This document shows positions 42,440 through 50,738 of a stretch of DNA of 64,000 nucleotides, piece by piece. The DNA is taken from assembly GCF_900142365.1 (NCBI RefSeq), contig NZ_FRAP01000018.1, forward strand, positions 91,407 to 155,406, read 5' to 3'. Source of the stretch: Pseudonocardia thermophila (GTDB taxonomy: Bacteria > Actinomycetota > Actinomycetes > Mycobacteriales > Pseudonocardiaceae). The translations under genes and the position numbers were made by a program. Numbering within the stretch: position 1 is the first letter of the stretch; every line of letters starts with the position of its first letter. Below the pieces are notes generated by a model. It searched no databases, had not been told where the DNA came from, and saw only the letters and a list, made by a program, of their open reading frames with translations.

Positions 42440-42727
42440 ATGACCTACGTGATCACCGACGCCTGCGTCGACCGGACCGACCGCACCTGCCTCGACCACT
42501 GCCCCGTCGACTGCATCCGCCCCGGCGAGCGCATGCTCTACATCGACCCGGACGCCTGCATCGACTGCGGCGCCTGTGAGCAGGTGTGCCCGCAGGACGC
42601 CATCTTCTTCGCCGCCGAACTACCCCAGGACCGACAGGTGTTCCTGCAGGTCAACGCGGAGTTCCACGAGGGCGTGCGGCAAAGGGGCGACCATCCGCAC
42701 GTCGCGGCGCTGCCGCGGCGGAACTGA
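42440..42727 (+). CDS. Ferredoxin, 7Fe type ([3Fe-4S][4Fe-4S])
   Basis: 95 aa from ATG at 42440, with GCGAGGAG upstream. Cysteines: CVDRTDRTCLDHCPVDC in the first cluster region and CIDCGACEQVCP in the second, an FdxA-like pattern. The C-terminal 40 residues (about 55-95) form an extension with no cysteine. It is the likely electron donor of the Rieske oxygenase, taking the place of a Rieske-type ferredoxin. The reductase must be supplied from elsewhere. Confidence 0.9.
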   Translation: MTYVITDACVDRTDRTCLDHCPVDCIRPGERMLYIDPDACIDCGACEQVCPQDAIFFAAELPQDRQVFLQVNAEFHEGVRQRGDHPHVAALPRRN

Positions 42728-42756
42728 TCTCGCTGCCGCCGTCGAACCGCCGGGGC

Positions 42757-42806
42757 CCCGTTCGTGGAGGAGGTGAACGGCGGCCGCGCGGGCCGCCCCG
42801 AACGGG
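42757..42806 (+). terminator. Strong two-tier hairpin after the ferredoxin gene
   Basis: An inner stem GGCGGCC/GGCCGCC (42779-42785 with 42791-42797, loop GCGCG) lies within an outer stem CCCGTTCG/CGAACGGG (42757-42764 with 42799-42806). No U-run follows, so it may be a weak terminator, an mRNA-stabilising element, or an attenuator in the leader of the small gene that starts 13 bases later. Confidence 0.5.
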
Positions 42807-42819
42807 AACGAGGTCCGCC

Positions 42820-43011
42820 ATGACCAGCGTCGTCGACAACACCGTCGTCTGCCCCGAGTGCCGTCGGTCCGCGGACGTCCTGGACCGCTTCACGCTGACG
42901 AGTTCCGACGGGATACCCGCCGAGTACCTGCGGATCCGGTGCGGGCTGCTGTCGGTGCTGGTCACGGCACAGGAGCTGAGCCGGACTGCACCGGCGCCGG
43001 CAGCTGCCTGA
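42820..43011 (+). CDS. Small zinc-ribbon-like protein, function unknown
   Basis: 63 aa from ATG at 42820, with AACGAGG upstream. A CPEC motif near residue 11 and a lone Cys in RIRCGLL near 42 suggest a half zinc-ribbon. The rest, DVLDRFTLTSSDGIPAEYLRIRC, resembles short actinobacterial proteins of unknown role. It follows the hairpin at 42757-42806 and may belong to the dioxygenase operon. Its stop directly abuts the stop of the convergent carbonic anhydrase gene. Confidence 0.55.
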   Translation: MTSVVDNTVVCPECRRSADVLDRFTLTSSDGIPAEYLRIRCGLLSVLVTAQELSRTAPAPAAA

Positions 43012-43515
43012 TCAGTCCAGCTCCACTTCCTCCAGCGTGAAGTTCTCGATGTCGAGGACGAAGCCGCGGATCTTCGTGTCCGGGTGCAGGAACGGGTCGT
43101 GCCGCAGCTGCGCCATGTCGCGGCGGACGCTGACGACCGGGTCGACGAAGGCGTGGGTGCGCCACTGCGGCCGCATGCCCGTCTCCTCGGCCAGCTCTTC
43201 GGCGAACTCGTCGTCGGTGAACGTCATCAGGCCGCAGCCGGTGTGCTGGACGAGCATGACGTCGCGGGTGTGGAGCTTGCGCTGGCTGATCGTCAGCGAG
43301 CGGACCACGTCGTCGGTGACCACGCCGCCGGCGTTGCGCAGCACGTGGACCTCGCCGAGGTCCAGGCCGAACAGCGTGAAGACGTCGATGCGCGAGTCCA
43401 TGCACGTCACGACTGCCGTGGCCAGTGACGGCGGGACCGCGAGGCCCGCCGCGTTCACCGCCGCCAGGTGTCCCCCGCCCGCCTCGTAGCGACGCAGCAG
43501 CTCCTCGTTGCTCAC
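43012..43515 (-). CDS. Beta-class carbonic anhydrase
   Basis: 167 aa from GTG at 43515 (VSNEELLRRYEAGG); a TTG nine bases earlier is the alternative. Zinc ligands and dyad: CMDSRID near residue 39, HTGCG near 92 (His and Cys), and RNAGG near 63. It hydrates CO2 to bicarbonate in the cytoplasm and may support carboxylation or pH balance. No functional link to its neighbours is evident. Confidence 0.93.
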   Translation of the reverse strand: MSNEELLRRYEAGGGHLAAVNAAGLAVPPSLATAVVTCMDSRIDVFTLFGLDLGEVHVLRNAGGVVTDDVVRSLTISQRKLHTRDVMLVQHTGCGLMTFTDDEFAEELAEETGMRPQWRTHAFVDPVVSVRRDMAQLRHDPFLHPDTKIRGFVLDIENFTLEEVELD

Positions 43516-43592
43516 GGCGCCCAACCTATCGGCGGCGATCCCCGCCCCCCAAGATCATCAGCCACCCGTCACATCTTGCGGTTTCTCACCAG

Positions 43593-43614
43593 TTCGCACT
43601 TGCTAACATGCGAA
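43593..43614. promoter_or_regulatory. Inverted repeat TTCGCA-N10-TGCGAA in an AT-richer promoter region
   Basis: Six-base arms flank ten bases containing a -10-like TAACAT. The site lies 31 bases upstream of the unknown gene at 43645. The ArsR-type regulator encoded at the end of that operon is the obvious candidate to bind it; unproven. Confidence 0.5.
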
Positions 43615-43644
43615 ATTCCTGAGGCGGGGGCGACGGAGGGGCCG

Positions 43645-44481
43645 ATGAGCGCTGCAGTCAGGTCCGGTCCGCGGGCGATCGCCGTTCTGGGTGACCACGG
43701 CTCCGACCGGGTCGCCGCGTTCCTCGCCGGGCACGTGCGCTCGCTCGGTGGGCTCGACGCCGAGATGGTCCTCGTGCCGCGCAGCACCGACCTCACCGCG
43801 CAGCTCACCGAGCTGCCGCCGCGCTTCCACGCCGCCTACCTCGTCGAGGCCGATCCGCTGCAGGCCCACGCAGTGGCCGACCGGGCCGCCCAGCGCGACC
43901 TGCGGATGGTGGTGAGCGACCACGACGGCGCCGCCGCCGCGCTGTGCGCCGCGGTCCTGCTGCACCTGCGCGACACCGCCCGGCCGCTGCAGCGGGCCTC
44001 GGTCGCCGTCGCGAGCGCCGCCCGCTTGCCGGCACTGGCCCCGCTGCTGATGATCGCCGGGGTGCACGACCTGCGCATGTGGACCGAGGCCGACGCCGCC
44101 GTGCTCCCGTGGGCCCGCGTCGCCGCCGACGCCGACGTCGCGATCGACCTGCGGCCGGGCCCGGAGGCCGCGGCGGAGGCCCTGCGCGCGGCGGCCGACC
44201 GCGCCGACGGGTCCCTCCTGCGCCCCGCCGACGCCCGGTGGGACCAGCACGTGGTGGCGGCACTGCTGCGCGTGGCGCTCGCCTGCCCGCCTGGATCGGT
44301 CCACGTGAGCACGGGGGTCCTGCACGCGTGCGTCAGCGGCATCGTCGCCGCCACGCCGCGTCCGGGCCACGGCCGCCCGGCCGGTTCTGCGATCATCGAC
44401 GGGGTGGAGGCGGCGGTGCGCGGCGCCATCGATCCTCGGCTGGCCGCGAGCAGGGTGGGCGAGGACGCCGAGGAGGTCTGA
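43645..44481 (+). CDS. Protein of unknown function
   Basis: 278 aa from ATG at 43645, with GGAGG eight bases upstream. I do not recognise the family. It is Ala-rich; AIAVLGDHGSDRVAAFLAGHVRSLG at the N-terminus and VAVASAARLPALAPLLMIAGVHDLRMW mid-protein look like Rossmann-type alternating beta/alpha units, but no nucleotide-binding glycine motif is complete. DARWDQHVVAALLRVALACP near residue 200 is another helix. No signal peptide or membrane helix. It is followed by a two-domain protein and an ArsR regulator in the same orientation. Confidence 0.7.
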   Translation: MSAAVRSGPRAIAVLGDHGSDRVAAFLAGHVRSLGGLDAEMVLVPRSTDLTAQLTELPPRFHAAYLVEADPLQAHAVADRAAQRDLRMVVSDHDGAAAALCAAVLLHLRDTARPLQRASVAVASAARLPALAPLLMIAGVHDLRMWTEADAAVLPWARVAADADVAIDLRPGPEAAAEALRAAADRADGSLLRPADARWDQHVVAALLRVALACPPGSVHVSTGVLHACVSGIVAATPRPGHGRPAGSAIIDGVEAAVRGAIDPRLAASRVGEDAEEV

Positions 44482-44482
44482 C

Positions 44483-45067
44483 GTGTACGCCCGGGTCAAC
44501 ACGATCTTCGGCCAGCAGGACAAGGTCGCCGCGGGCGTCGCGCGCGCGGAGGGCGCCGACCGCGCCGCCGTCGAGGCCACCCGCGGCAACCGCGGCCTGA
44601 CCACCCTGATGAACAGCGACGCCGGCGTCGTCATCGCGGTCTCCTACTGGGACGATCCGATGCACGCCTCCAACCCGACGCTGACCCGGGTGCGCGAGCG
44701 CATCGCGGCGGCCGCGGGCGGCGATCTGGTCGCGGAGAACTTCGCCGTCGCCTGGCAGGTGCCGGGCCCCGGGCCGGCGTGGCCCGGGGCGACCGTGCGG
44801 GTCGACCGGTTGCACATCGACCCGGCCGTCATCGGCGAGGTGGAGTTGGCCCTGCACGCCGACGTCCGGCAGATCCGGCTCAGCCGCGGGTTCAGCGGTG
44901 CCGAGCTGATGCTCGACCGCACCGACGGGCGCGCGATGCTGGTGACCACCTGGGCGGCGGGCGGCGAGGTCGAGCGGATCGACGCGGTGCTCTCCCGGCT
45001 GGGCGACGCCGCCGTGCGCACCCGCACCGAGTCCTACGTCCTGGTGCGCGGCAGCACACCGATCTGA
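44483..45067 (+). CDS. Two-domain ferredoxin-like (ABM/dimeric alpha-beta barrel type) protein
   Basis: 194 aa from GTG at 44483, with AGGAGG upstream. Two halves of similar layout: YARVNTIFG ... GLTTLMNSDAGVVIAVSYWDD, and VRVDRLHID ... GFSGAELMLDRTDGRAMLVTTW. This is the pattern of antibiotic-monooxygenase-like (ABM) domains, which often bind haem or small aromatic compounds. One base separates it from the upstream unknown gene, so the two are co-translated. Function not assigned. Confidence 0.7.
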   Translation: MYARVNTIFGQQDKVAAGVARAEGADRAAVEATRGNRGLTTLMNSDAGVVIAVSYWDDPMHASNPTLTRVRERIAAAAGGDLVAENFAVAWQVPGPGPAWPGATVRVDRLHIDPAVIGEVELALHADVRQIRLSRGFSGAELMLDRTDGRAMLVTTWAAGGEVERIDAVLSRLGDAAVRTRTESYVLVRGSTPI

Positions 45068-45171
45068 TCTGCGATGCTTGGTGGAGGACGAACGGTCAGG
45101 GAGGCTGCGATGCTCGGCGTCGACGGAGCGGGCGCGGGGCGAGCGGCCTGCGCGCGGGAAGAGCGGCTGCG

Positions 45172-45498
45172 GTGACCCGGCCCCTCTACCAGCTCAAGGC
45201 GGAGTTCTTCAAGACGCTCGGCCATCCGGTCCGCATCCGGGTGCTCGAGCTGCTCTCCGAGCGGGAACACGCGGTCTCCGAGCTCGTGGCGGAGATCAAG
45301 ATCGAGCCCGCCAACCTGTCGCAGCACCTCGCCGTGCTGCGCCGGGCTGGACTGGTGACCACCCGCAAGGACGGCTCGGCCGTGCACTACTCGGTGACCA
45401 GCCAGCAGGTCTCCGAGCTGCTCGCGGTCGCCCGGTCGATCCTGTCCGGCGTGCTGTTCGGCCAGATCGAGCTGCTGCAGGATCTGCGGTCGTCCTGA
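45172..45498 (+). CDS. ArsR-family transcriptional regulator
   Basis: 108 aa from GTG at 45172. Winged HTH: YQLKAEFFKTLGHPVRIRVLELLSE, VSELVAEIKIEPANLSQHLAVLRRAGLVTTRKDGSAVHYSV. There is no ELCVCDL-type metal site; only a few acidic and no Cys residues in the recognition helix region, so it may sense something other than thiophilic metals. It closes the three-gene operon starting at 43645. Confidence 0.9.
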   Translation: MTRPLYQLKAEFFKTLGHPVRIRVLELLSEREHAVSELVAEIKIEPANLSQHLAVLRRAGLVTTRKDGSAVHYSVTSQQVSELLAVARSILSGVLFGQIELLQDLRSS

Positions 45499-45575
45499 GT
45501 CCGGCGCAATCAAATCCGCTCCCCCGGTCGGCTGACCCGAGCCCGTTCCGGGCTCCGGTCTGGCAGGGTCACGTC

Positions 45576-46973
45576 ATGGCCCTCCACGGTGACCGCGCAC
45601 CGCAGCGTCGCGACGCGGACCGCGCCAGCGGCAACCCGTTCGCGATCCTCGGCGATCCGGCGATCGACCAGACGATCAACACCCCGTACTCCCGCCTCGC
45701 CGCCGACCCCGTCCCGCCGGAGGTCGCCTACCAGCTCATCCACGACGAGCTGATGCTCGACGGCAGCGCTCGGATGAACCTCGCCACGTTCGTCACCACG
45801 TGGATGGAGCCGCAGGCGCAGCGCCTGATGGCCGAGTCCATGGACAAGAACATGATCGACAAGGACGAGTACCCGCAGACAGCGGCCATCGAGAACCGCT
45901 GCCTGGCGATCCTCGCCGACCTGTGGCACGTGCCCGACCCGAGCGTGGTGACCGGCTGCTCCACCACCGGGTCGAGCGAGGCGTGCATGCTCGCCGGTAT
46001 GGCGCTCAAGCGCCGCTGGACCCGTCGCACCGGCGCCGACCCGACCCGCAGGCCGAACCTGGTGATGGGCGCGAACGTGCAGGTCTGCTGGGAGAAGTTC
46101 TGCAACTACTGGGAGGTCGAGCCGCGGATCGTGCCGATGTCCGGCGAGCGGTTCCACCTCGGCCCCGAGGAGGCCGCCGCCCGCTGCGACGAGGACACGA
46201 TCGGCGTCGTCTCCGTGCTCGGCTCCACCTTCGACGGCAGCTACGAACCGGTCGCCGAGATCGCCGCCGCCCTCGACGAGCTCGCCGCGCGCGGCGGACC
46301 CGACGTACCGATCCACGTCGACGGCGCGTCCGGGGCGATGATCGCGCCGTTCCTCGACCCGGACCTGGTCTGGGACTTCCGGCTGCCGCGGGTCGCGTCC
46401 ATCAACGCCTCCGGGCACAAGTACGGGCTGGTCTACCCCGGTGTCGGTTGGGTGCTCTGGCGCGACGCCGACGCCCTGCCCGAGGAGCTGGTCTTCAAGG
46501 TCAACTACCTGGGCGGGGAGATGCCGACGTTCGCGCTGAACTTCTCCCGGCCCGGCGCGCAGGTGATCGGCCAGTACTACACGTTCTTCCGGCTGGGCCG
46601 CTCCGGCATGACGACGGTGCAGCGCGCCGCCCGGGACGTCGCGACGTCGCTGGCCGCCCGGATCGACGCGATGCCGCAGTTCCGCGCGCTGACCCGGGGC
46701 GACCAGCTGCCCGTCTTCGCGTTCACCACCAGCGACGACGTCACCGGCTGGGACGTGTTCGCGGTGTCTCGCGGGCTGCGCGAGCACGGCTGGCAGGTGC
46801 CCGCCTACACGTTCCCGCCCGACCGCACCGATCTGGCGGTGCTGCGGGTGGTCTGCCGGCACGGGTTCACGCACGACCTCGCCGATCTGTTCCTGCGCGA
46901 TCTCGAACGGGTCGTCGCGGACCTGGAGTCGGGCGCCGCGGCTCGAACGGGTGCGTCCGGGTTCCACCACTGA
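45576..46973 (+). CDS. gadB: Glutamate decarboxylase (PLP-dependent)
   Basis: 465 aa from ATG at 45576, the usual size of bacterial GadA/B. Substrate and PLP motifs: NTPYSRLAADPVPPEVAYQLIHDEL, TGCSTTGSSEACMLAGMALKRRW, IHVDGASGAM (PLP Asp) near residue 250, and SINASGHKYGLVYPGVGW with the Schiff-base lysine near 280. It makes GABA and CO2, consuming a proton. No antiporter gene is beside it. Confidence 0.94.
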   Translation: MALHGDRAPQRRDADRASGNPFAILGDPAIDQTINTPYSRLAADPVPPEVAYQLIHDELMLDGSARMNLATFVTTWMEPQAQRLMAESMDKNMIDKDEYPQTAAIENRCLAILADLWHVPDPSVVTGCSTTGSSEACMLAGMALKRRWTRRTGADPTRRPNLVMGANVQVCWEKFCNYWEVEPRIVPMSGERFHLGPEEAAARCDEDTIGVVSVLGSTFDGSYEPVAEIAAALDELAARGGPDVPIHVDGASGAMIAPFLDPDLVWDFRLPRVASINASGHKYGLVYPGVGWVLWRDADALPEELVFKVNYLGGEMPTFALNFSRPGAQVIGQYYTFFRLGRSGMTTVQRAARDVATSLAARIDAMPQFRALTRGDQLPVFAFTTSDDVTGWDVFAVSRGLREHGWQVPAYTFPPDRTDLAVLRVVCRHGFTHDLADLFLRDLERVVADLESGAAARTGASGFHH

Positions 46974-47001
46974 TCACCGCAGACGCATCGCCACAGACTC
47001 A

Positions 47002-47226
47002 TCACCACAGCTCCTCGAGCCGGATCGACAGCTCCCGCACCCGCTCGACGGTGGCGTGGTGCACGGCGTTCGCCACCCGCGGCCGCCACCCGGCGATCCC
47101 GACCTCGCCGATGCCGAGCAGCCCGAGCGGCGTGGTGGGGTCGGGATCGATCAGCGCCTCCTCGGTGCCGGCGTCGACGCGGACCCGCAGGAGTGCGCGC
47201 CGGTGGCCGCCCGGACCCACGGCCGG
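47002..47226 (-). pseudogene. Relic of a molybdenum hydroxylase large subunit (C-terminus only)
   Basis: The last about 70 codons before a TGA at 47002 read GGHRRALLRVRVDAG, then PLGLLGIGEVGIAG, VANAVHHATVERVRELSIRLEEL: the standard C-terminal end of xanthine dehydrogenase/aldehyde oxidase large subunits (GIGEVGI, AxANAVxHATxxRVRxLPI). Upstream the similarity ends and no MoCo domain, Fe-S or FAD subunit remains; a different gene starts at 47343 on the other strand. I read it as a deletion remnant. Confidence 0.65.
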
Positions 47227-47342
47227 CGATCCGGCGAGCATCCCCGGCGATGAACGGGGCCTGGCCGGCCGCCGCGGGGAGGATCTCCCCGCCGCAGCGG
47301 GCTGACCCGGTCCGGCCAGGGCATCGATGGCATCGTGGACGC

Positions 47343-47981
47343 GTGACCGACCTGCTGGCGGGCCCCCGGGTACCGGGGTTCGACGTGACCCCGCTCGACC
47401 GCGATCTCGCGGCCCCGCGCGGCACCCGCCCATCCGGGGCGCTCACCGCGTTCAAGCTGGCCAGGCGCCAGTTCTTGGAGGGCAAGCGGATCGACATGGG
47501 CGCCCTGGCCGCCCAGGTCGGGGTCAACCGGGTCACGCTCTACCGCTGGGTCGGCCGCCGCGAGGACCTGCTGCTGCGCGTGCTGTGGGCGCTGACCGAG
47601 CAGAACCTCGCCACCCAGTACGCCGTGGCGGCCCGCAACGGGGAGACCGGGCGCGGTCGAATCCCCGCGATCATGGCCCGCTACGTGCGCGACATCCTCT
47701 CCCACCACGGCTTCCGCACGTTCCTCGCCGAAGAGGGCGAGCTGGCCATGCGGCTCGGCACGGTCCCCGAGCGCGGGCTGCACCCGCGGCTGGTCCGCTA
47801 CGTCGAGCTGCTGCTGCGCGAGGACGTGGAGCTCGGGGTGCGCGACGAGTGCGTGCCGCCGCAGGACTTGGCGTTCGCGGCGGTGCGCATCGTCGAGTCG
47901 TTCGTCTACAGCACCCGGATCACCGGGGAGGACCCCGACCCGGACCGGCCCATCCGCATCCTGAACGTGTTGCTCCGCTGA
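47343..47981 (+). CDS. QsdR-like TetR-type transcriptional regulator
   Basis: 212 aa from GTG at 47343; the frame is open upstream but without domain content. HTH: SGALTAFKLARRQFLEGKRIDMGALAAQVGVNRVTLYRWVGRREDLL, then a QsdR-type effector part (RVLWALTEQNLATQYA, RYVRDILSHHGFRTFLAEEGELAMR, RLVRYVELLLREDVELG). The RQFLEGKRID and RVTLYRWVG elements are characteristic. It lies just upstream of an esterase gene in the same direction and may control it. Confidence 0.88.
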   Translation: MTDLLAGPRVPGFDVTPLDRDLAAPRGTRPSGALTAFKLARRQFLEGKRIDMGALAAQVGVNRVTLYRWVGRREDLLLRVLWALTEQNLATQYAVAARNGETGRGRIPAIMARYVRDILSHHGFRTFLAEEGELAMRLGTVPERGLHPRLVRYVELLLREDVELGVRDECVPPQDLAFAAVRIVESFVYSTRITGEDPDPDRPIRILNVLLR

Positions 47982-47985
47982 GCGG

Positions 47986-48004
47986 TTGCAACATCTTGCT
48001 GCAA
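47986..48004. promoter_or_regulatory. Inverted repeat TTGCA-N9-TGCAA before the esterase gene
   Basis: Five-base arms with a nine-base spacer, in the AT-richer 86-bp gap between the QsdR-like gene and the esterase gene at 48068. A possible operator of that regulator; short arms mean this could be chance. Confidence 0.4.
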
Positions 48005-48067
48005 TGATGCATTCGACGCTACGGTCGGCGCCCCTGGCCGGTTCGCGGCCGTGAGCGAGGAGGCGTG

Positions 48068-49174
48068 ATGACGACGACGTCGAACTCCACCGAGACCGGA
48101 CGGCGCCCCGGGCGGCTGGGCGATCCGGACCGCTGCCTGCGCACCGATCCCCGCACCGATCCCCGCACCGTCGAGGCACTGGCCCCGTTCGGGCTCGACG
48201 TGAACGCCGCACCCGCACCGATCGGCCCCGACGCACCCCGCGAGCAGCAGCTGGAGTACGCGATGGGCGCCGAGGCCGCGTTCGAGGGGGTGTTCGCCGC
48301 CCTCATGGACGGCCTCGATCCCGTCCCCGGCATCGAGCGCCGCACGGAGACGATCAGCGGCCCGGCCGGCAACGAGATCAAGCTCTACGTCCACCGTCCC
48401 GCCGGAGCCGTCGGCCCACTGCCCGGCATCTTCCACATCCACGGCGGCGGCATGGTCATCCTGCAGGCCGCCGGGCCGGTCTACGTGCGGTTCCGCGACG
48501 AGCTGGCGGCCACCGGCACGGTCGTCGTCGGCGTGGAGTACCGCAACGGCGCCGGCGTGCTGGGCCCGCACCCGTTCCCGGCCGGACTCCACGACTGCGC
48601 GGTCGCCCTGGACTGGGTGCACGCGCGACGTGCGGAGCTGGGCATCTCGACGTTGACCGTCGCCGGCGAGTCCGGCGGCGGAAACCTCACGCTGGCGACG
48701 GCGATCCGCGCCAAGCGCGAGGGCAGGCTCGACGCCATCGACGGCGTGTACGCCCTCGTCCCGTACATCTCCGGGATGTACGGCCGCAGCCGCGAGGAGC
48801 GGGAGGCCGAGCTGCCCTCCCTCGTGGAGTGCGACGGCTACTTCATCTCCTGCGACCTGTGCGCGGTGTTCGTCGAGCTCTACGACCCGGGCACGGCGCA
48901 CCTCACCGATCCGCTCGCCTGGCCGTACCACGCCGCGCGGGAGGACCTGGTCGGGCTGCCGCCGCACGTGATCTCGGTCAACGAGGTCGACCCGCTGCGC
49001 GACGAGGGCCTGGCCTACTACCGCAAGCTCGTGGAGGCGGGCGTCGAGGCGCGCTCGCGGGTGGTGCCCGGCGCGTGCCACGCCGCCGACATGATGTTCC
49101 GGAAGGCGGCCCCCGACATGTACGAGGCGACGGTGCAGGACATCCACGACTTCGTCACGAGCCTGCACCGCTGA
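48068..49174 (+). CDS. Alpha/beta-hydrolase fold-3 (hormone-sensitive-lipase type) esterase
   Basis: 368 aa from ATG at 48068, with AGGAGG seven bases upstream; a GTG three bases earlier is less suitable. Oxyanion motif IFHIHGGGMVIL near residue 125, nucleophile AGESGGGNLTLA near 200, acid in ISVNEVDPLRDEG near 305 and His in PGACHAADMM near 340. The HGGG plus GESGGG pair defines the HSL family. No signal peptide. It hydrolyses short or medium acyl esters. Confidence 0.92.
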   Translation: MTTTSNSTETGRRPGRLGDPDRCLRTDPRTDPRTVEALAPFGLDVNAAPAPIGPDAPREQQLEYAMGAEAAFEGVFAALMDGLDPVPGIERRTETISGPAGNEIKLYVHRPAGAVGPLPGIFHIHGGGMVILQAAGPVYVRFRDELAATGTVVVGVEYRNGAGVLGPHPFPAGLHDCAVALDWVHARRAELGISTLTVAGESGGGNLTLATAIRAKREGRLDAIDGVYALVPYISGMYGRSREEREAELPSLVECDGYFISCDLCAVFVELYDPGTAHLTDPLAWPYHAAREDLVGLPPHVISVNEVDPLRDEGLAYYRKLVEAGVEARSRVVPGACHAADMMFRKAAPDMYEATVQDIHDFVTSLHR

Positions 49175-49248
49175 ACCGACCTCGTGCCGCGGTGCCGGTC
49201 CGCGCGGGCCGCCACCGCGGCAGGTCCGGGACTCGCTACGTTCGCGGC

Positions 49249-50460
49249 GTGACCAACCGCAGCAGGCGCCGGCAGTGCGGCGCCGGCGAGCACGACGAGT
49301 GGCTGGCCGAGGTCGCCCGCGGGGCGAGTCACGAGGTCGGCGACGTCCCGGTCGAGCTGCTGGGCGAGTACCTGCCGCTGTTGGCCGAGGCCGCGATCTC
49401 CGGCCGGGCGCCGGAGGCGGCCGAGCTGGACGCCGTCGCGCGACTGGGGCGTCGCGCCGCTGAGCTGGGCGTGTCGGCGGGCAGCGTCGTGCAGCTGTAC
49501 CTGTCGGCGGCCCGCCTGCTCTGGCAGCAGCTGCCGGAGGTGGTCCGATCGACGGACAGCGAAGCCGTCCGGTCAGCGGCCGCAGCAGTGCTGCACGTGG
49601 TGGACGAGGCGGTCGCCCGGCTGGTCGTGGCGCACACCGACGCCCGGCGCCAACTGGTGCGCTGGGAGGAGACGCTGCGCCGGGAGTTCATCGACGACCT
49701 GTTGCGCGGTGACGCGGACGTGGGCCGACTGATGGAGCGCGCCGAGCCGTTCGGGCTGGATATGGGCCGGCCGCACCAGGTGGCGCTGGCCGCGCCCGCG
49801 GACGGGCTCGGCGAGTCGGAGGAGACGATCAGCGCCCTCGAACGCGCCGTCGTGCAGTGGGCGGGCGACCGGGACGTCCTGGTCGCGACGAAGGACGGCC
49901 GGCTCATCGCGATCACCCCCGCCGACTCCGACGTCCCCGGCTCCGGGCGGGAGAGCGGCCCGGCCTCGCTGGGCGAGCTGCTGCTCGCGGAGCTGGAGCA
50001 CGCGCCCGGCCGGCCGTGGCGGATCACCGTCGGCCGCCCCTACCCCGGCTCGTACGGGATCGCGCGCTCGTACGAGGAGGCCCGCGAGGGGCTCGCGATG
50101 GCCGAGCGACTGGGCCTGGAGGCGCAGCTGGTCGCGCCGGAGCAACTGCTCATCTACCGGGTACTGCTGCGTGACCAGCCGGCGATCACCGATCTCGTCC
50201 AGTCGGTGCTGGGCAAGCTCGTGCACGCCCGCGGCGGCGCCGAGCCGCTGCTGCAGACCCTCGACGCCTACTTCGCCTCTGGTGGCATCACCACGGAGGC
50301 CGCGCGGCGGCTGCACCTGTCGGTCCGCGCTGTCACCTACCGGCTCGGCCGCATCCGCGAGCTCACCGGCTACGACCCGACCGACCCGGCGCAGCGCTTC
50401 ACCGTCCACGCCGCCGTGCTCGGCGCCCGGCTGCTCGGCTGGCCCGAGCGGGGCCGGTAG
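49249..50460 (+). CDS. PucR/CdaR-type transcriptional regulator
   Basis: 403 aa from GTG at 49249. The C-terminal helix-turn-helix of the PucR_2 type is LLQTLDAYFASGGITTEAARRLHLSVRAVTYRLGRIRELTGYDP near residues 340-385. The middle part has a GGDEF-like divergent domain region (VGRPYPGSYGIARSYEEAREGLAMAERLG). The N-terminus is helical and resembles RsbT co-antagonist-type regions. No clear partner gene; it is flanked by the esterase and a Gre-type gene. Confidence 0.9.
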   Translation: MTNRSRRRQCGAGEHDEWLAEVARGASHEVGDVPVELLGEYLPLLAEAAISGRAPEAAELDAVARLGRRAAELGVSAGSVVQLYLSAARLLWQQLPEVVRSTDSEAVRSAAAAVLHVVDEAVARLVVAHTDARRQLVRWEETLRREFIDDLLRGDADVGRLMERAEPFGLDMGRPHQVALAAPADGLGESEETISALERAVVQWAGDRDVLVATKDGRLIAITPADSDVPGSGRESGPASLGELLLAELEHAPGRPWRITVGRPYPGSYGIARSYEEAREGLAMAERLGLEAQLVAPEQLLIYRVLLRDQPAITDLVQSVLGKLVHARGGAEPLLQTLDAYFASGGITTEAARRLHLSVRAVTYRLGRIRELTGYDPTDPAQRFTVHAAVLGARLLGWPERGR

Positions 50461-50738
50461 CGACGCACGCCACGCCGAGCCCGGTGCGCGCGCCCGGCTG
50501 ACTTTGGCCAGCCCAAGTTGCCGGAGTCCGGCAACGAACGCCCGGGGAACGCGCGTCGTGAGCGGGTCAACGGCAGATCTGTAGCCGATCTCGGCAGTTG
50601 TACGGACAATCGTGTCGTATCGTGAGCAAGGAGCACGGCCGACACCCGGCCGTGCTCGACGCGCATGTCGACGAGGCATCCGCCGCGCCGTCGCGCCGGC
50701 GCGCGGACCGACGTCCACCGTTGATCGAGGAGCACGAG

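Noticed and set aside
47193..47342. N-terminal extension of the QsdR-like regulator
   Set aside because: The extra 50 codons overlap the molybdenum-hydroxylase relic region and have no similarity to the family; GTG at 47343 gives a normal length.
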